This document shows positions 1-7,329 of a stretch of DNA of 17,529 bases, in pieces. Source of the stretch: Phoronis ovalis (lineage: Eukaryota; Phoronida; Phoronidae); NCBI GenBank assembly GCA_028565635.1, contig JAOXYB010020471.1, forward strand, positions 1 to 17,529, given 5' to 3'. Numbering within the stretch: position 1 is the first letter of the stretch; every line of letters starts with the position of its first letter. Made by a program: the position numbers and the translations under genes. The notes under the pieces were generated by a model. The model had not been told where the DNA came from. It searched no databases and saw only the letters and a program-made list of their open reading frames with translations.

Positions 1-338
1 ATATAAAGCTGATCGGATAAAAACTGAAGCAGTTATTGCGCGACAAAGAAAGTGTTACGCGCAACAAAATTTGTCAAAGATTCGTATCGCAATTTGACCT
101 ACTTCTCAAAGTCATTTTGAAATGTCACTGGCCAAATACGCCCACCAATCCATGGCCTTCGTGAATCCACCTTCGAATCGTCAAGTCAACGCTTCGTCTT
201 TCCCAATCGGCCATGTTGGAAGTAATCGAGGTCAAAATTGTATCCGACCTGTGCTTTGACCTGTACTTACCCTGTACCAAATACGAAAATGATCTGACGA
301 AAGCTCAAGCCGTTATAGCGAGACAAAAAAAGGTTACA

Positions 339-367
339 TACGCCGCCGCCGACGACGACGCCGCCGC
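339..367. repeat. GCC/GAC trinucleotide tract
   Basis: A GC-rich run of mixed GCC and GAC triplets sits inside the dispersed repeat. The matching place in the second copy (about 7150-7180) reads as ordinary 'gatgacaaagatgcc' sequence. The tract therefore looks like a local expansion of a GATGAC/GATGCC-like seed in this copy. Confidence 0.7.
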
Positions 368-381
368 ATACCCTACGATTA

Positions 382-415
382 TATGCCCATTCACTATTAC
401 ATAGTGATGGGCATA
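382..415. repeat. Terminal hairpin of the dispersed repeat
   Basis: TATGCCCAT and CACTAT (with one extra T between them) on the left pair with ATAGTGATGGGCATA on the right around a TAC loop, giving a 15-bp stem with one bulge. A weaker form of the same fold (CCCATTGACACTATG...GTGGGC) is present at the end of the second copy near 7198-7219. The fold is therefore a property of the element end and not an accident of one copy. Confidence 0.75.
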
Positions 416-514
416 AAAACGTAAGGTAGCACGTGTTTCGTTTTTTCAGGTTAATGATACGTTATCGCCATTATTGACACAACAGTTGACTCCGTGCCAG
501 GCTTTTAGCCAGCG

Positions 515-540
515 ACCCGTCATTCCGTCAAATGACGGGT
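515..540. repeat. Short perfect inverted repeat (10-bp stem)
   Basis: ACCCGTCATT at 515-524 is the exact reverse complement of AATGACGGGT at 531-540, with a 6-base loop. It is GC-richer than its surroundings, and a further TTGACGG follows near 552. It may be the end of another decayed mobile element. No coding frame is linked to it. Confidence 0.6.
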
Positions 541-902
541 TATAATTTTCAATTGACGGTTAAAAATTTTGGCTGTACGGGAAAAATTAAGGGGCAGAAA
601 AAATATTATTAATGATAGATACTGTTAGTATATTAGTTAGTATTACTGATGGCACAAATACAATTTCAAATAAATTCATTTGATGGGTGGTTGGTACCAA
701 ATTAACAAGTTCTAGTTTCCTTGTTCAATATTAAGGAAAATGAATATATGCCATTTTGTCTTATTAAAGGAAAAGAGAACTATTTCCTTTGTTAATTCTT
801 TCTTATTCGAATGCGTGCTTGAATAAAGAGAAAAGATGATCCAATTGCAGGTCTTGATATCTCAAATAGTAGAAAGGTAAAATTATACTGAACTTATAAC
901 CG
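541..902. other. Non-coding, nothing recognised
   Basis: AT-rich DNA with no open frame of note, no RNA gene and no repeat that I can match elsewhere in the window. Confidence 0.6.
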
Positions 903-1113
903 CCGCTGCTGTCTGTTGTCTGCTAACTTGATGTTTTCTAGCAGACATCTGCCAGCAGATGATTTCTAGCAGATATCTGCTGTCTGCTATCTGCTATCTG
1001 CTAACTTGACGTTTTCTACCAAATATCTGATAATCTGTTATCTGCTGTCTGCTAACTTGACGTTTTGTAGCAGATATCTGCAGTCTGCTATCTGCTGCCT
1101 GCTAACTTGACGT
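903..1113. repeat. Minisatellite of about 50 bp, rich in (T)CTGCT
   Basis: The anchor phrase TGCTAACTTGA(C/T)GT begins at 921, 999, 1050 and 1100. The last two periods are 51 and 50 bp. The first is 78 bp because of about 28 extra bases of the same CAGAT/TCTGC composition. Between anchors the unit is made of TCTGCT-type hexamers plus the palindrome AGCAGATATCTGCT (exact at 968-981; its 12-bp core recurs at 1070-1081). This is a tandem array with a second, shorter periodicity inside it. It shows no coding character. Confidence 0.9.
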
Positions 1114-1865
1114 CCATCATATTTGAATTGTTAAATTATATATATTTTTGCTGATAATATAAGTTTTCATTCTGACAATTTTAATTACTGTTTCTGGATG
1201 GAGCGAGGCCAAGAAGTTAGTCAAGAACCGTGTTAGCGGCGTAGTTCTGTTGTCCCTTAAGGGATGAAGGGGATTAAGTAAGTTGCTGTGTAAACTTATC
1301 AAGATAACCTGATGAGCTGAGGACTTCGCCGATCAATAATTATAATGTGTAAACTCTGGTAGTAAAAGTTCATTTTTCTTTAATCAAAATTCAAATGTGG
1401 CATGTTAAAACTAAGCAAAAACTCTAACGATCTATTAATTTTCTTTTTGCTGCAAACAGGTTATAGAAAGGGATTATTGTTCTTATCTACGACAATTATA
1501 ACAAAGTTAGTTATAACAGTCACTGTTATTATATAGAGATAAAGCAAAAAACAGATTTAGCTATATTATTTAATTATCAGTATTACAGTGTTTGTTGGTC
1601 ATGTGTAAGTTCATTTTATTCTAGCGTGTGTAGTTAGGTGGATCCAGAACAACAGGATTAGTTATTTTTTATATTATTTTTTTATTAGTTTCAGGTATAC
1701 ACGTTCGATATACGTTCATTACGGTTTTTGTGTTACTGCTTATTCAGTTGTACAATTAAGTTCATTGACCTACAGTATATTTACAATAGACTGTTTTTGT
1801 GTTACAAGAATAGATCAGATTATTTTAATACTAAGGGTATTAAAATATGTTTTGTGCTGTTTCAG
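1114..1865. other. Non-coding DNA upstream of the tetraspanin gene; two possible 3' splice acceptors
   Basis: No coding frame stands out. Two pyrimidine-led acceptor-like sites occur on the + strand, ending at 1694 (TTTATTAGTTTCAG) and 1865 (TTGTGCTGTTTCAG). Both are followed by GTAT, and the phrase GTTTTTGTGTTAC also occurs twice (near 1725 and 1793), which hints at an old local duplication. The short - strand open frame at 1117-1302 has no recognisable features and I do not call it. Confidence 0.4.
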
Positions 1866-2086
1866 GTATCATAAAGAGTCAGTCTCCAGACCAGACAAGG
1901 CTACGCTCAATGTACGCTGTCTTGGCGAGGTTTAATGCTACACATGTAGCTGAAGTGCCATAGATACAAGCAGATTATGGGAACATTTTACAAAGGGAAG
2001 AGAATTTAGACAAATTTATTCGAACATTTTTTAACAGACTTAACAAATAACCGTGAAGCTCATCAAGAACAGCTGTTTAAAAAATC
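1866..2086 (+). other. Probable 5' UTR exon of the tetraspanin gene
   Basis: The segment follows a good polypyrimidine-AG acceptor and leads directly to the start codon of the tetraspanin frame. An in-frame TAA at 2078-2080 and further stops upstream show that the protein does not extend into it. If the acceptor is used, the gene has an intron only in its 5' UTR, and the promoter and first exon lie further left. The exact transcript start is not visible from sequence. Confidence 0.35.
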
Positions 2087-3106
2087 ATGGGAAAATTGCC
2101 TCGTTTCTTAACTAACACGGCAACAGTGCTGACAAACAAGCGCACTGGGTATTATAAAAAGCTGACAAAAAAACTAACTAAATCTAAACGCAATTTCCCT
2201 TTATCAAATGACTCAATCGGAAAAGACAAAGGCGGTGGGAAATATACCAGCGTTGCAATAAAAATTATTTTCTTCCTATTATTAATTTTATCAGTGTACG
2301 TTCCTATACATATATGGAATCAGTTTGTATTCTATTTGATCAGTCAAGAAACGATTCTTGTCTCTAAATATCCCGTAAGTTGGTTCTGCTCAGATACTGC
2401 GTTACTACTTCTTCAAACCGTCGGCTCATTTATCGGTTTTATAGCACTAACAATCAACGTATCGTCGTCGTTTCATGCCGTATTGACAACTAGATGTTAT
2501 CCGAAAAATCGCAGCAAGCACTTTGACTGTTGTGGTCTTACTACAGTCATTTTCACGGGATTTACATTGATGGCAATATGTGCGTTTGCATATTTGAACT
2601 CTATCCAACCCGGGAACCATTTTACAAGGCATCTTTATTCATCTCTAAATGGAAGTAGCGAAACAAGTCAAGATTTAAGAACATTTCAACTAGATGCTTG
2701 GAACACAGTTTACGGTAGAGGTCAATGCTGTGGTGTACTGAGCTATAAGGACGCACGAAACCACAAGGAACTTGGCAATAATTTTTTGACCGTCCCGGAA
2801 AATTGTTGTGTTGCTCGAGTATTCGAAACTGAATCGTGTAAGCAAAGAGGTGACTGCTGGAGCTTTCCCTCAACAGTTGTTAACTTTTCTCAATGTCAGC
2901 GAGATGCTAGGGGAACCATTAGAGAGTCGGACTCTTTGAATGTTCAAGGATGCATTGGATATTTACAACGACACGTGACTAATTTAATTCTTACGTCTGG
3001 GCTTGCTTTCTGTGTTTTTCTTTATAGTTTTTTAGTGCCTCCAATATCTGTCTGGCTATACAAAAAAACAGGATTAAAAAAATGTCAAGCAATTTTACAA
3101 GCATAA
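2087..3106 (+). CDS. Tetraspanin-like four-pass membrane protein, 339 aa, single coding exon
   Basis: Seen: four hydrophobic segments at about residues 57-77, 104-126, 150-171 and 298-322, with a large extracellular loop between the third and fourth. The loop holds the tetraspanin signature CCG at 214-216, VPENCC at 236-241 and GCIGYLQRHV from 288. It contains eight cysteines (214, 215, 240, 241, 251, 257, 270, 289), which suits four disulfides, and N-glycosylation sequons at N188 and N266. Cysteines at 137, 148 and 149 in the small inner loop could be palmitoylated. Known of the family: tetraspanins organise membrane microdomains by binding each other, integrins and proteases. Odd: the N-terminal cytoplasmic tail is about 55 residues and basic (KKLTKKLTKSKR), where about 10 is usual, and there is no intron, although tetraspanin genes normally have several. 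ATG 2087 is the first ATG after an in-frame stop at 2078. A specific orthologue cannot be named. Confidence 0.88.
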   Translation: MGKLPRFLTNTATVLTNKRTGYYKKLTKKLTKSKRNFPLSNDSIGKDKGGGKYTSVAIKIIFFLLLILSVYVPIHIWNQFVFYLISQETILVSKYPVSWFCSDTALLLLQTVGSFIGFIALTINVSSSFHAVLTTRCYPKNRSKHFDCCGLTTVIFTGFTLMAICAFAYLNSIQPGNHFTRHLYSSLNGSSETSQDLRTFQLDAWNTVYGRGQCCGVLSYKDARNHKELGNNFLTVPENCCVARVFETESCKQRGDCWSFPSTVVNFSQCQRDARGTIRESDSLNVQGCIGYLQRHVTNLILTSGLAFCVFLYSFLVPPISVWLYKKTGLKKCQAILQA

Positions 3107-3192
3107 TATGATCAGATATACACTTGTATCTCTAAGAGCGTTCGAGAATATTTAAATGTGTTATGCTATAGTTATAACAAAGGTGATTTCCA

Positions 3193-3198
3193 ATTAAA
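3193..3198 (+). terminator. Candidate polyadenylation signal ATTAAA
   Basis: ATTAAA lies 87 bases after the tetraspanin stop codon, and a T-rich stretch (GTATATTTTTTTAAAT) follows about 25-35 bases later. ATTAAA is the commonest variant of the AATAAA signal. No AATAAA lies nearby downstream, so this is the best local candidate. Support is moderate. Confidence 0.4.
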
Positions 3199-4015
3199 GG
3201 ACTATATGGGTATTATTGAATGTATATTTTTTTAAATAATTATGATACAGAAAAGAACTCTCCGGTATATAACATTCATATTTAGTGTATAATGGGAAAA
3301 GGACCCAGAAACGGATCGTTCAGGTCAAAGATTGGAGTTTCCAATCGATGTTTATGCAACTGAATCAAGATGTAGACATCACATTGCTTCTTCGTAATTT
3401 TGGTATACAGCAGTGTAGTAACCGCTCGTGTAATGAAGTTGCAAAGTGTAATAACTATTACATTTTGCAACGTAATTCGTTTCAGACATTCTTTTTATAA
3501 TACCCTATTGGAATGACTATCACTTTTTTATCATCTTAATATTGTTCATATACTGCCTAGTTGTATACATGGATGGGATGTACATATATATTATATAAAG
3601 TATTTATAATAGTATGTAGTCATAACATTGCAATGTGCTTTTCTGTTATCTGGTAAGGAATGGCATGGTAGTACATGTTATTTAAAAATACTGTTATTTA
3701 GTTATTAAATGCCTGGTGGTGTGGCACTCCCACATGGGAAAAATTATGAAATTTAGAACGCAATTTATAGCTTCTGGTGCAGTTTTAGAGACATTTTAAG
3801 GTCTGGCATGAAATAGAAAATGTTAACTAAAATTGTTCAGAAATTATTAAAAGAAAATACCAATATTTGTAAACTTGCAGGCCTCTCTGTCAAGTCATTA
3901 AACCTGTTAAAACACAACTAGATCTTTTACCCAATACACATATACCTAGATTAAAATGTTCATATTTAGTTATTATTGAAGTATAATTTGTTCTTCGTTT
4001 GCTCTTTAAAATAAT
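3199..4015. other. Intergenic DNA with one diverged copy of the palindromic unit
   Basis: AT-rich non-coding DNA between convergent genes. At 3431-3485 it carries AATGAAGTTGCAAAGTGTAA followed by CTATTACATTTTGCAA. This is a diverged relative of the sequence at 4204-4260 and of the palindrome array at 5111-5312. The two short open frames across it (3285-3500 on +, 3282-3470 on -) are products of this AT-rich repeat. Nothing else is recognised. Confidence 0.55.
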
Positions 4016-4044
4016 AACTGTTCGAGATAATTCAGTTCGTGGCG

Positions 4045-4131
4045 GTCAAAATAAAAATGCATCCCCTATGAACCCAAAAATAAAAATGTTACCTCTCATT
4101 ATTATACCTGGCCCTAGGTGCCCAAAAATAA
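4045..4131. repeat. Degenerate tandem motif CCCAAAAATAAA
   Basis: AAAATAAAAATG or a close variant occurs three times (near 4049, 4076 and 4123), twice preceded by CCC and followed by diverged spacer such as ATCCCCTATGAA. This looks like a worn minisatellite of irregular period. Confidence 0.45.
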
Positions 4132-4200
4132 ATTCGGACCTGTCTTGTAAATAACATTATTATGTAGAATGTATGAAGCTAGCATTATATACTGCACAGA

Positions 4201-4290
4201 GGTGCAATGAAGTTGGTTGTGTATAGTATAATTATTACATTTTGCAGCACAATTCCGTGTCAAAATGTAATAAAATATTTTTATTACTTT
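4201..4290. repeat. Partial copy of the palindromic repeat (60 bp identical to 5192-5251)
   Basis: Bases 4228-4287 match 5192-5251 without a difference, spanning ATTACATTTTGCAGCACAAT and the following TCAAAATGTAATAAAATA. To the left, GCAATGAAGTTG matches the copy near 3433. Exact identity over 60 bp between copies about 960 bp apart indicates recent duplication or conversion of this unit. Confidence 0.9.
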
Positions 4291-4569
4291 TTCTAAGCCT
4301 GACCCGGCGAGGGCCTCAGAAGCTAAAGGGTAAATGATGACGTTTCGTGGAACAATTTTTGGCTTTTCCTTACACTCCCCTTGTAGTAATTTTTGACTAC
4401 TCTCTAAGTAACATTTTATGCCGGCTGATTTTCATCTGATGGCGGAAAAATGAACCCTTTTTACGCGTCTGTTACTTGTGCTGAAAACAACACCCTTTTT
4501 GCCAATATTTAGCTAAATATATATCCTTAACGCGGAACGCGCTTGGTTAAAAAAAATTACCCGTTCGCG
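4291..4569. other. Non-coding, nothing recognised
   Basis: Mixed sequence with slightly higher GC toward the right, leading into the GC-rich pair. There is no coding frame and no repeat match in the window. Confidence 0.5.
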
Positions 4570-4646
4570 CATGTGGATCCAGCATGTGCCCCCCGGGGAA
4601 CCGGCACGTACGTGGATCTAGCATGCGCCCCGGGGAACCGGGCCAC
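4570..4646. repeat. GC-rich tandem duplication, unit about 38 bp
   Basis: Two side-by-side copies: CATGTGGATCCAGCATGTGC then CCCCGGGGAACCGGCACG, followed by TACGTGGATCTAGCATGCGC then CCCGGGGAACCGGGCC. The unit contains the palindrome CCCCGGGG (copy 2 has CCCGGGG) and GCATGC or a variant of it. Its composition contrasts sharply with the AT-rich surroundings, which suggests an inserted repeat and not local drift. Confidence 0.85.
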
Positions 4647-5104
4647 ACACTCTCCCTCTTATACTATTAAAATGATAATTTCAGTTATATACGTATGAAC
4701 TGCGATGAAATGTTATCTATTATTATTTTACCTAGAATTTTATCTAGGTTATACAAGTGGGAACAGGACAATTTCCTTTTCGAGTTCATGTTATTGGCAT
4801 TAACTGATAAGATTTTTAGTGAAGCATTTAATAAAGAATTTGGATGTAAATGAGAATGGCTTCAGCTTGCCAAAGTGCCCTGAAATTACAGAATATTTTT
4901 TATATGTTGTGACTTCCCTAGAGAAAACTAAAAGTGTTTTTGAACTCTGCTTCCGCCATTTTTTCTGGCTTGCCGTAAGAAATATATTTCATGCCTTAAG
5001 CTTTTCCTTTTGCATAAATATGGCTTACTGAAACACGTCCTAGTAAAAATCTTAAAAAAAGAGAAAGTTACTAATGCCACATAAACAATCATCAATAGAC
5101 TATA
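4647..5104. other. Non-coding, nothing recognised
   Basis: AT-rich DNA. A short + frame at 4819-5031 has no recognisable domain and its codon use reflects the AT-rich background, so I do not call it a gene. Confidence 0.5.
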
Positions 5105-5110
5105 ATGTTT

Positions 5111-5312
5111 CATTTTGTAATAAAATGTAGCACTTGGTGTCAAAACGTAATAATTATTACATTTTGAAACAAAATAAGGTTGCAAAATGTAATAATTATT
5201 ACATTTTGCAGCACAATTCCGTGTCAAAATGTAATAAAATATTTTTATTACATTTTGCAATGAAATAATATGTCATTTCATTGCAAAATGTAATAATTAT
5301 TACATTGTGCAA
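5111..5312. repeat. Array of five self-complementary units (palindrome cluster)
   Basis: Each unit is its own reverse complement or nearly so: 5111-5127 (CATTTT/AAAATG arms); 5141-5166 (one mismatched pair); 5181-5210, a perfect 30-bp palindrome starting TGCAAAATGTAATAA; 5225-5257, 15-bp arms around TAT; and 5281-5312 (one mismatched pair). The linker between the last two also folds, so 5245-5266 pairs exactly with 5275-5296 (22 bp) around an 8-base loop. The centres carry TAATTATTA or ATATTTTTA. The short frames translated from both strands repeat a KCNNYYIL-like string only because the palindrome reads the same both ways. No transposase or target-site duplication is visible. Confidence 0.93.
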
Positions 5313-5608
5313 CTTTATTACATGAGTGGTTGCTACACAGCAGTATTTCTTGATTATAAATAGCAACATTGGAATTGTGGTAGCATGTTTTCTAGATTTC
5401 ATGTTTGTAAATCTATATACAATATTATGTATTATGTTACCATGCGCTGTAGTTTGTAGATCGCACAATCACATGTAACAGAAGGGCATATATCGCCTAT
5501 TTATTGTAAATAAAGCATATATATATATAATAAATGTATAAATGTATGAATTTTAAAAATCTAATATTCTTAACTGTACAAATCATGGGGATACCATGGG
5601 TTGAATTT
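5313..5608. other. Non-coding, nothing recognised
   Basis: AT-rich DNA with a short AT dinucleotide run near 5518-5530. There is no gene, RNA or repeat match. Confidence 0.5.
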
Positions 5609-5616
5609 GATCCTGG

Positions 5617-5662
5617 GGGGTACTTGACAAAAAAGTTAGTAAGGGCGTGCGGCCAAGGGTAA
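5617..5662. repeat. Short dispersed module shared with 17406-17451
   Basis: GGGGTACTTGACAAAAAAGT followed by GTGCGGCCAAGGGTAA here corresponds to GGGGTACTTGCCAAAAAATT followed by GTGAGGCCCAGGGTAA at 17406-17451, with colinear spacing. Read in one frame both give GVL(D/A)KK....VRPRV, so a decayed coding origin is possible. The flanking frame closes quickly in both copies, and I treat them as repeat sequence. Confidence 0.7.
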
Positions 5663-5815
5663 AAAAAACTGACCCTGTGGTAAATAAAGGTCACCAAAAG
5701 TATACCCTGTCGTAAATGAAAAAACATGAAAAATATACCGTTGTAAATAATTCTCCCTGTGTAAAATTCACTTGTAAATTATATATCCTGTGGTAAATAA
5801 ATATGGAAAAATTTA
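5663..5815. repeat. Degenerate tandem array, core CCCTGTGGTAAAT
   Basis: Variants of (A/T)CCCTGT(G/C)GTAAAT(A/G)AA recur near 5672, 5704, 5736 (TACCGTTGTAAAT), 5754 (TCCCTGTGTAAAA) and 5788 (TATCCTGTGGTAAATAA), at irregular spacing of roughly 18-34 bp. It directly continues the module at 5617-5662. This is probably a worn minisatellite tail of the same element. Confidence 0.65.
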
Positions 5816-6664
5816 CGAATCTAATTTTTCATACCAATATTAATTAATTATTTCGCTCTTGTTAAATTGAAGGAATATAAGAACAAAAATTGACTATGGT
5901 AAAGCCCAGACGTTAGTTGAGAAGGTACGAAACACTAACGGATGGATTTATTCAGACTGTTATACCGTACACTCCTTTGGATATTGACAACATTTATATG
6001 TTGTTTAACACTTATTTTATGTAGTGTATAATTGCACAGGTCAATTCACAAACTCAGTCAAGAGCAATCATGCATACGAGCTAATCAAAAAGACATGCGT
6101 ATAAATTACTCTTCGGTCGGTTTTATTAGTGTTTCAAAAGTTGGTGCGATTCAGCTTATCATGCATTGTTAGAAGTGAATAATCCCCTTTTTATGTCATG
6201 AGTGGATATAATACTGTGCAGTTATGTTTTACATCTATACTACTTATACCTAATATTTGTTTTTAATATATTAATTTTTCACGTGAGCCTTGATCGTAAC
6301 TGACCAGTCTCTAGTTAGAAGACCTGGGGTAGAAGATAAACATCACAAGTCTGCAACACCAACACTTTTCGAGATACAATTATTTTATTTCCTTAGTTTA
6401 TAAATTAATTGAAAATATGCCAAAAGTAAAAATATGACATTTTAGCACCTATAGTATACATTAACCTTACTGGTCATCCAGATGACTTATCTGTAATGGC
6501 CAATACCAACATTTTGGAGCGTTTTGAGCATTTTTGGAAATTTGACCTTTACCTCGATCTATATGCCCAAGACAAACAATGCCCATAGGCTATGGCTCGA
6601 ACGCAGCTAGTTTGTAGCCCCGATTAGTAGCTGGATAATGCAATTTTTTAGTAAGTATAATAGT
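5816..6664. other. Non-coding, nothing firmly recognised
   Basis: AT-rich intergenic DNA. The stretch from about 6475 on (GTCATCCAGATGAC palindrome, 'tttgacctttacctcgatct', 'atgcccaagacaaacaatgcccata') has the look of old dispersed repeat and may be the outer part of the element at 6716-7230. I have no second copy in the window to prove it. Confidence 0.4.
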
Positions 6665-6677
6665 CCCCCCCCCCCCC
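6665..6677. repeat. Poly-C tract (13 C)
   Basis: Thirteen consecutive C on the + strand. Such runs are prone to slippage and sequencing error, so the exact length is uncertain. Confidence 0.85.
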
Positions 6678-6715
6678 AGAGTAGTTCCTAAGTGTCACAT
6701 TACGTAAGGCAAAGC

Positions 6716-7230
6716 AACTTGATGTGCCCTCTTGGGAGCAAACATGGCTGCCAGAAAACCATATTGGAAGTAATCAGAATGAAATTCCAACCTGTACTTC
6801 AATCTGTATCAAATAAGATGATAGGATAAAAATTGAAGCAGTTATTGCCAGATTGAACAAGATTCGGATAATGTTTGAACCACTTTTCACGGTCATTCTG
6901 TCAACCATGACCTGTGACCTTTGTGAATCCACTTTCTAATTGTCCAGTCAACATATGGTCTATCGTGCAGCTGGTGTAAAGTGACATGCCTTCCTTATTG
7001 GGAACAAGCATGGCTGCCAGTCAGCCATACTCAGGTAATGAAGGTTAAAATTATAAGCGATCTGCACTTTGACCTGGTATTTACCGTGTCGAATATGAAG
7101 CTGAATGGGTAAAAACAAACTGTTATTGCGAGACAGTTAAAGCGAGTGGTACAGAAAATGATGACAAAGATGCCAATGCATACATAACAACTATATCCCA
7201 TTGACACTATGTGAGGTGGGCATAAAAAGA
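6716..7230. repeat. Dispersed repeat, copy 2, internally duplicated (period about 266 bp)
   Basis: The right-hand 420 bases align with the copy at 1-424. Within this copy two related units follow each other. CATGGCTGCCAG occurs at 6743-6754 and again at 7009-7020. Each is preceded by a variant of TGCC(C)TTC..TTGGGA(G/A)CAA and followed by 'CCATA..(G)GTAATGA/C..AAAATT', then 'GATCTG/AACCTGTACTT', then 'GG(A/G)TAAAAA..A(G)C(A)GTTATTGC'. The element is thus a degenerate head-to-tail dimer ending in GTGGGCATAAAAA. No coding frame survives. Its right end lies about 100 bases from the probable 3' end of the WIP transcript. Confidence 0.85.
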
Positions 7231-7329
7231 AAGAACATAATGAAAATGTACAAACCCAATAGGACAGCAGCCAACAGCAGCTACCCTAGTTATGCTGGTA
7301 AAGGACACATCTTATAAAGGACACTTGTT

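Larger units (their letters stand above)
1..424. repeat. Dispersed repeat, copy 1 (5'-truncated by the window edge)
   Basis: This stretch aligns colinearly with about 6809-7230 elsewhere in the window, for example GGATAAAAACTGAAGCAGTT near 15-34 against the near-identical block near 6823-6842, and the shared tail ATGGGCATAAAAA near 407-419 against GTGGGCATAAAAA near 7215. It is therefore one copy of a dispersed element whose left part lies outside the window. Related phrases recur inside it (GGAAGTAATCGAGGTCAAAA with 'gacctgtactt'), as expected if the element is built from two related units. I see no tRNA-like A/B boxes, transposase frame or LTR, so the class is unknown. The short open frame at 213-404 falls entirely inside the repeat and is not a gene. 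Confidence 0.8.

Noticed and set aside
213-404. 63-codon + strand open frame at the left edge
   Set aside because: Lies wholly inside the dispersed repeat; the corresponding part of the second copy is not open in the same way.
2447-2873. Two - strand open frames inside the tetraspanin gene
   Set aside because: Antisense shadows of the tetraspanin coding sequence.
5111-5312. Possible CRISPR array because of repeated palindromic units
   Set aside because: Unit length and spacing vary, there are no uniform unique spacers or cas genes, and the DNA is eukaryotic.
4928-5468. Two - strand open frames with a repeated KCNNYYIL-like string (5260-4928 and 5468-5199)
   Set aside because: The repeated peptide is simply the translation of the palindromic DNA units. 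It appears on either strand and has no domain, so it is not a repeat protein.
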